From contig NZ_JAJAGO010000022.1 of NCBI RefSeq assembly GCF_025165795.1, positions 1 to 64,000 on the forward strand: 64,000 nt of DNA, given 5' to 3'. The notes under the pieces were generated by a model. It did no database searches and was not told the origin of the DNA. It saw only the letters and a list, made by a program, of their open reading frames with translations. The stretch comes from Streptomyces gossypii. GTDB taxonomy: Bacteria; Actinomycetota; Actinomycetes; Streptomycetales; Streptomycetaceae. Every line of letters starts with the position of its first letter. Position 1 is the first letter of the stretch. Position numbers and translations under genes: made by a program. Shown piece after piece: positions 62,179 through 64,000 of the stretch.

Positions 62179-62982
62179 TCAGTTCCGCGCGGGGCTGGCG
62201 GCGGTGAGCAGCCGTCCCTCCGCGTAGGTGAGGGCGGCGGCGGGCAGCTCCCCCGGTGTGCCGCCGAGCAGGACGGTGAGGCCGCCGGCCGCCGCTGCCT
62301 CGGGAGCGGGGCGGGCACCGGCCCGGCGCAGGGCCTGTGCGGCGACGGCGTCCGCCGAGCCGAGCAGGACACTTCGCCGGTCCCCGGACTGCCCTGTGGC
62401 ACTCCCCGAGGTGGCCTCCCGGATGCGCCCGGTGACCAGTTCGTAGTGGGTGCAGCCCAGCACGATCGTTCGTACGCCGGTCGGGGTGAGCTCGGCCGCC
62501 GCGGCGAGGGCGGTGTCGATCGCCTCCTCGTCCCCCTGCTCCACCGCGTCCGCCAGACCGTGACAGGGCACTCCGGTGATCGGCGCTCCGTTGCCGAAGT
62601 CCGCGATCAGCCGCCGCTGGTACGCACTGCCGGTGGTGGCGGGCGTCGCCCAGATGGCTACCGGGCCACCGGCCCCGGCCGCGGGCTTCACCGCCGGCAC
62701 CGTACCCACCACGGGGATCTCCGGCTCCAGCTCGGCGCGCAACCGGGCGAGCGCGTGTACGGAGGCGGTGTTGCAGGCGACGATCAGCGCGTCGGGGCGT
62801 TGCTCGGCCGCCGCCAGCGCGCAGGCGAGCGCGCGGGCGGTGATGTCCTGCGGCGTGCGGGGGCCCCAGGGCATGCCGCCGGGGTCGGAGGAGAGCACCA
62901 GATCCGCGTCCGGCCGCAGCCTCCGTACCGCCGCCGCGGCCGCCAGCAATCCGAGTCCCGAGTCCAGGAGTGCGATCTTCAC
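62179..62982 (-). CDS. Aspartate/glutamate racemase-family protein (MurI-like)
   Basis: The 267-aa protein begins KIALLDSGLGLLAAAAAVRRLRPDADLV and has the two active-site cysteines in DALIVACNTASVHAL and TIVLGCTHYELV, the glutamate racemase arrangement. The cofactor-independent enzyme interconverts L- and D-Glu for peptidoglycan; a second, non-essential copy is equally possible because the canonical Streptomyces murI lies elsewhere (family knowledge). Starts at GTG. A 197-base gap separates it from the upstream-coded membrane protein gene. Confidence 0.85.
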   Translation of the reverse strand: MKIALLDSGLGLLAAAAAVRRLRPDADLVLSSDPGGMPWGPRTPQDITARALACALAAAEQRPDALIVACNTASVHALARLRAELEPEIPVVGTVPAVKPAAGAGGPVAIWATPATTGSAYQRRLIADFGNGAPITGVPCHGLADAVEQGDEEAIDTALAAAAELTPTGVRTIVLGCTHYELVTGRIREATSGSATGQSGDRRSVLLGSADAVAAQALRRAGARPAPEAAAAGGLTVLLGGTPGELPAAALTYAEGRLLTAASPARN

Positions 62983-63053
62983 GCGCCAAGACTACGGTGC
63001 GGCGGCCCCGTCGAGTCGCCCGGGAGCGGTTCGGGTGCGGCAGACTGCGACGG

Positions 63054-64000
63054 ATGAGCGTAGGGACCTGGACTGCCGCGGCATCGCTCGCGGCCTGGCT
63101 GTGGCTGCTGCTGGGGCAGGGGAGGTTCTGGCGTACGGATGTACGACTGCCCCGCCGCGCCGAACCGGAACGCTGGCCGTCCGTCGCGATCGTGGTGCCC
63201 GCCCGGGACGAGGCGGACGTGCTCCCGCTGAGCCTGCCGTCACTGCTGGGGCAGAAGTACCCCGGCCGCGCGGAGGTCTTCCTGATCGACGACGGCAGCC
63301 GCGACGGCACCGGGGAGGTCGCCCGCTCCCTCGCGGCGGAGCGGTCCGGCGGGCTGCCGCTGACGGTGGACTCCCCCGGTGCGCCCGAGGCGGGCTGGAC
63401 CGGCAAGCTGTGGGCCGTACGGCACGGAATCGCGCTGGCGCGGGCGCGTACGGACGCCGAGTATCTGCTGCTGACGGACGCGGACATCGCGCACGGCCCG
63501 GACTCGCTGCGGGAGCTGGTGAGTTCGGCACGCGGAGCGCGGCTGGACATGGTCTCGCAGATGGCGAGACTGAGCGCGTCGAGGGGCTGGGAGCGCCTGC
63601 TGGTGCCCGCGTTCGTCTACTTCTTCGCGCAGCTGTATCCGTTCCGGTGGGTGAACCGCCCGCACGGCCGCACCGCCGCGGCGGCCGGGGGCTGTGTGCT
63701 GCTGCGGACGGACGCGGCCGAACGGGCGCGGCTGCCGGAGAGCATCCGTGGCGCGGTGATCGACGATGTGACGCTGGCCCGCGCGGTCAAGCGCACCGGG
63801 AGCGGACGGATCTGGCTGGGGCTGTCCGGGCACGTGACCAGCGTGCGGCCGTACGGCGGGCTGGGCGAGCTGTGGCGGATGGTGGCGCGCAGCGCCTACG
63901 CGCAGTTGCGCCACCATCCGCTGCTCCTGCTGGTCACCGTCGCCGGTCTGGTGCTCGTCTATCTGGTGCCGCCCGCCGCCGCCGTGGCCGGAGCGGCTTT
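63054..64000 (+). CDS. HpnB-like family 2 glycosyltransferase, cut by the right edge
   Basis: The visible 315 residues contain an N-terminal membrane helix, PSVAIVVPARDEADVLPLSLPSLLGQKYPGRAEVFLIDDGSRDGT, WTGKLWAVRHGIA, YLLLTDADIAHGPDSL (DxD), FVYFFAQLYPFRWVNRP, TAAAAGGCVLLR, GAVIDDVTLARAVKRTG and VRPYGGLGELWRMVARSAYAQLRHHPLLLL with further helices. This pattern is that of the hopene-associated glycosyltransferase HpnB. No hopanoid genes are in the window. The 3' end is outside. Confidence 0.85.
   Translation, partial: MSVGTWTAAASLAAWLWLLLGQGRFWRTDVRLPRRAEPERWPSVAIVVPARDEADVLPLSLPSLLGQKYPGRAEVFLIDDGSRDGTGEVARSLAAERSGGLPLTVDSPGAPEAGWTGKLWAVRHGIALARARTDAEYLLLTDADIAHGPDSLRELVSSARGARLDMVSQMARLSASRGWERLLVPAFVYFFAQLYPFRWVNRPHGRTAAAAGGCVLLRTDAAERARLPESIRGAVIDDVTLARAVKRTGSGRIWLGLSGHVTSVRPYGGLGELWRMVARSAYAQLRHHPLLLLVTVAGLVLVYLVPPAAAVAGAA

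Overview
The window is a piece of a high-GC actinobacterial chromosome, almost certainly a Streptomyces. Most of it has the strong third-position G/C bias of that genus, and it holds family-specific items: a conservon (histidine kinase, roadblock, DUF742, GTPase), an NsdA/NsdB-type regulator, XRE/DUF5753 plus DUF397 pairs, a crr-ptsI pair beside an rRNA operon, and SpoIIE-phosphatase and Ser/Thr-kinase signalling proteins. There are no tRNA genes, no CRISPR array and no complete insertion sequence. The left edge is the leader of a 16S rRNA gene that is transcribed leftward out of the window.

Layout. 1-0.5 kb: rRNA leader and promoters (minus). 0.5-2.7 kb: PTS crr and ptsI (plus), closed by a strong bidirectional terminator. 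2.8-9.3 kb: a conserved hypothetical gene, acetoacetyl-CoA synthetase, a GH31 protein that appears to have lost both catalytic acids, and a secreted VanX-like dipeptidase. 9.3-11.9 kb: glpF-glpK without glpD or gylR. 12-16.1 kb: conservon cvnD-C-B-A (minus). 16.4-24.1 kb: a three-gene minus-strand set that looks like a kleisin / MukE-like / SMC-like ATPase system with no nuclease beside it. 24.2-26 kb: a decayed patch with a frameshifted ECF41-type sigma factor, a truncated carboxymuconolactone-decarboxylase-like gene, a DUF1579-like fragment and a transposase fragment. 26-33.3 kb: an RmlD-like reductase, a SAM methyltransferase, an XRE-DUF397 pair, a small frame-scrambled gene and a fused 5-oxoprolinase. 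33.7-43.9 kb: a HEAT-repeat protein, a PAS-SpoIIE phosphatase, an NsdA-like regulator, an APH-like kinase, a secreted amidase, a leucine-rich-repeat protein and an orphan DUF397. 44-49.4 kb: a PaaK-type ligase, a PYROXD2-like oxidoreductase and a kinase with nine TPR-like units. 49.7-51.2 kb: dhaK and dhaM with dhaL missing between them.

51.2-59.5 kb is a compact catabolic cluster of visibly lower GC. Six minus genes (luciferase-like monooxygenase, tautomerase, aldehyde dehydrogenase, alpha/beta hydrolase and two AA_synth paralogues) diverge from four plus genes (BCCT transporter, SnoaL-like protein, flavin reductase, GntR regulator). The gene set fits uptake of a small zwitterion, flavin-dependent oxidation, and then aldehyde oxidation and hydrolysis. 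I infer a ring-opening pathway for an N-heterocycle or quaternary amine of the trigonelline type; the exact substrate is not shown. 59.6-64 kb: a Nudix hydrolase, an O-antigen-ligase-like protein, a PH-like membrane protein, a racemase and the start of an HpnB-like glycosyltransferase.

The two best candidates for a poorly described system are the SMC-like trio (16.6-24.1 kb) and the catabolic cluster (51.2-59.5 kb).
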